DNA of 17,621 bases. Origin: Desulfobacula sp. GTDB taxonomy: Bacteria > Desulfobacterota > Desulfobacteria > Desulfobacterales > Desulfobacteraceae. The position numbers were made by a program, and so were the translations under genes. This document shows, in pieces, positions 16,615-17,621 of the stretch (position 1 is the stretch's first letter; each line of letters begins with the position of its first letter). Where the stretch lies: positions 1-17,621 of the forward strand of contig JAQICW010000423.1 of the NCBI GenBank assembly GCA_027858355.1, given 5' to 3'. The notes under the pieces were generated by a model. That model ran no database searches and was not told the origin of the DNA. It saw only the letters and a list, made by a program, of their open reading frames with translations.

Positions 16615-17621
16615 AATACCTCCAGACCCTATTGCCATCTGGAGCATTACACCCAATGGAAAGATCCTTGGTCAAAAAATCAAGGATGCTCTCAAGGGCT
16701 CTACCCTTTTTGTCTCTGCCAAAATCAGTGGAAATGATAAGCGTGAGGAAAATACTATAACATTTAAAAAGCTATCAAAAAAAATCCAATGCGACTTTAA
16801 TAACTTTTCAGGACATGTTTTTATTTTTTCTACCGGAATTGCGGTTCGAATCATTGCGCCTTTATTAAATTCAAAAATTATCGACCCTGCTGTTTTGGTG
16901 ATAGATGACAATGGAACCTATGTCATAAGTCTTATATCCGGCCACCTGGGGGGAGCCAATGTACTTACAAAAAAAATTGCTGCCATCATTTCCAGCACAC
17001 CTGTCATAACCACGGCAACGGACACGAATAACTTGCCGGCCATTGATTTGATTGCAAAAGACAAAGGCCTTTTTATCGAAACCCCCCAGAACATAAAACT
17101 GATTAACATGGCATTTCTTATGGGAGAGTCTGTAAGCTTATTTGACCCTTTTGACTTCATTACAAACGACCTGCCGAAACCATTTTGGACGAATAGAAGT
17201 TCTATAGAAAATTCGGCCAAGAAAATATTCTGTTCATACAAAACCCAAGAAGTTTCACGTGAAACTTTAATTTTAAGGCCTCCTGTCTTAAGTATCGGAA
17301 TTGGATGCAACAGGGGAACAAGTTGCAAAGCGCTTGAACGATTCTTATGGATGGTTCTGGAAAAAGAAGGATTGTCTGTTAACAGCATTTTTAATTTTGC
17401 AACAGCAGACATCAAAAAAGATGAGGAAGGATTATTGGCCCTTTCAAAAACAATGAAAATTAAAATAATTTTTTATGATAAAAAAGATTTGAATTCAGTG
17501 AAAACAATTATGACGCCATCAGAAATGGTGGAAAAACATTTAGGAGTTAAAAGCGTATGAGACGCAGCAGCGATTCTGGCAGATGAATGGGTCCCATTGA
17601 TAGTAGCGAAAAAGAAAACCC
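16601..17621 (+). CDS. cbiG: Cobalt-precorrin-5A hydrolase CbiG, probable selenoprotein (in-frame TGA, 3' end beyond window)
   Basis: CbiG opens the delta-lactone ring of cobalt-precorrin-5A and releases acetaldehyde. IAIWSITPNG stands at the very front, the N-terminal domain has SPLLNSK-like text (APLLNSKIIDPAVLVIDD) and LISGHLGGANVLT, and the C-terminal domain has IGIGCNRGT and FATADIKKDEEGLL. ATG 16601 is chosen because homologues start just before the AIWxxTPNG phrase; ATGs at 16571 and 16589 are alternatives overlapping cbiF by 44 and 26 nt. A conventional reading stops at TGA 17558-17560 (319 residues), right after EKHLGVKSV. The same frame continues without a stop to the window edge as DAAAILADEWVPLIVAKKKT, which is the expected CbiG ending (GVxSV-x-xxAAxLA...LIVxKxK). 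The TGA (position 320) is therefore probably selenocysteine, in a slot filled by Ser in Salmonella and, as I recall, Cys or Ala in other homologues. Confidence 0.88.
17250..17267. other. parS-like ParB-binding site 2 (inside cbiG)
   Basis: AAGTTTCACGTGAAACTT is a perfect 18-bp palindrome. Its central 14 bases GTTTCACGTGAAAC equal the parS core; only the outermost bases of the 16-mer consensus differ (A and T swapped). It encodes Val-Ser-Arg-Glu-Thr (Ser at 219) between the N-terminal and C-terminal CbiG domains. Confidence 0.7.
17558..17603 (+). promoter_or_regulatory. Putative selenocysteine codon and bacterial SECIS hairpin
   Basis: TGA at 17558-17560 is followed 30 bases later by the loop GTC (17591-17593). 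The loop closes a 5-bp stem (17586-17590 with 17594-17598, AATGG/CCATT) that extends by two more pairs past one G-G mismatch. The published bacterial SECIS consensus asks for an apical loop of 3-14 nt with a G in its first two positions, a short upper stem and 16-37 nt between UGA and the loop; all are met. The hairpin is small, and its fold was drawn by eye. Confidence 0.6.

Noticed and set aside
17558..17560. TGA as the ordinary stop codon of cbiG
   Set aside because: The frame continues with conserved CbiG C-terminal sequence and a SECIS-like hairpin follows, so a simple stop is the less likely reading, though a nonsense mutation cannot be excluded.

Overview
The window looks like chromosomal DNA of a moderately AT-rich anaerobic sulfate reducer of the Desulfobacteraceae type (Desulfobacterota, formerly Deltaproteobacteria). 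The clues are a CbiK-type cobaltochelatase with a signal peptide (as known from Desulfovibrio), an anaerobic (early cobalt insertion) cobalamin pathway, tightly packed genes, and a probable selenocysteine codon. This assignment is inferred from gene content; no marker gene was compared.

Left part (1-7254, + strand): the end of a TolC-like outer membrane protein, a 242-base spacer with a candidate promoter and operator, then a tight pyrimidine/purine cluster. It holds carA and carB (carbamoyl phosphate synthase subunits, overlapping by 14 nt), purF (overlapping carB by 8 nt) and, one base after purF, an uncharacterised radical SAM protein with a shortened SPASM-like cysteine motif. Next comes the N-terminal stub of a GNAT acetyltransferase, cut off where the 3' end of a convergent DEAD-box RNA helicase gene (7255-8496, - strand) begins.

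Right part (8730-17621, + strand): one long cobalamin operon. A TTGACA promoter leads into a cobalamin riboswitch, which is followed by a strong intrinsic terminator just before the first gene. The genes in order are a periplasmic-type cbiK, a BtuCDF-like ABC importer (permease, ATPase, binding protein), cbiL, a multi-spanning Gate/nucleoside-recognition-type membrane protein, a cbiE-cbiT fusion (cobL type), cbiF and cbiG. Because CbiK appears to be exported while CbiL and the later enzymes are cytoplasmic, the import genes lying between them may return a metallated tetrapyrrole to the cytoplasm. That is a hypothesis.

Three signals stand out. (1) cbiG has an in-frame TGA at 17558-17560. The reading frame continues past it to the window edge with the conserved CbiG C-terminus, and a bacterial SECIS-like hairpin follows at the right distance, so CbiG is probably a selenoprotein here. 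(2) Two near-consensus ParB-binding parS palindromes lie 2 kb apart inside cobL and cbiG, both in interdomain linkers and both encoding Ser-Arg-Glu-Thr, which suggests that the locus is part of the centromere region near the replication origin. (3) The ATPase and binding-protein genes share an 86-nt stretch that encodes a C-terminal tail in one frame and a signal peptide in another.
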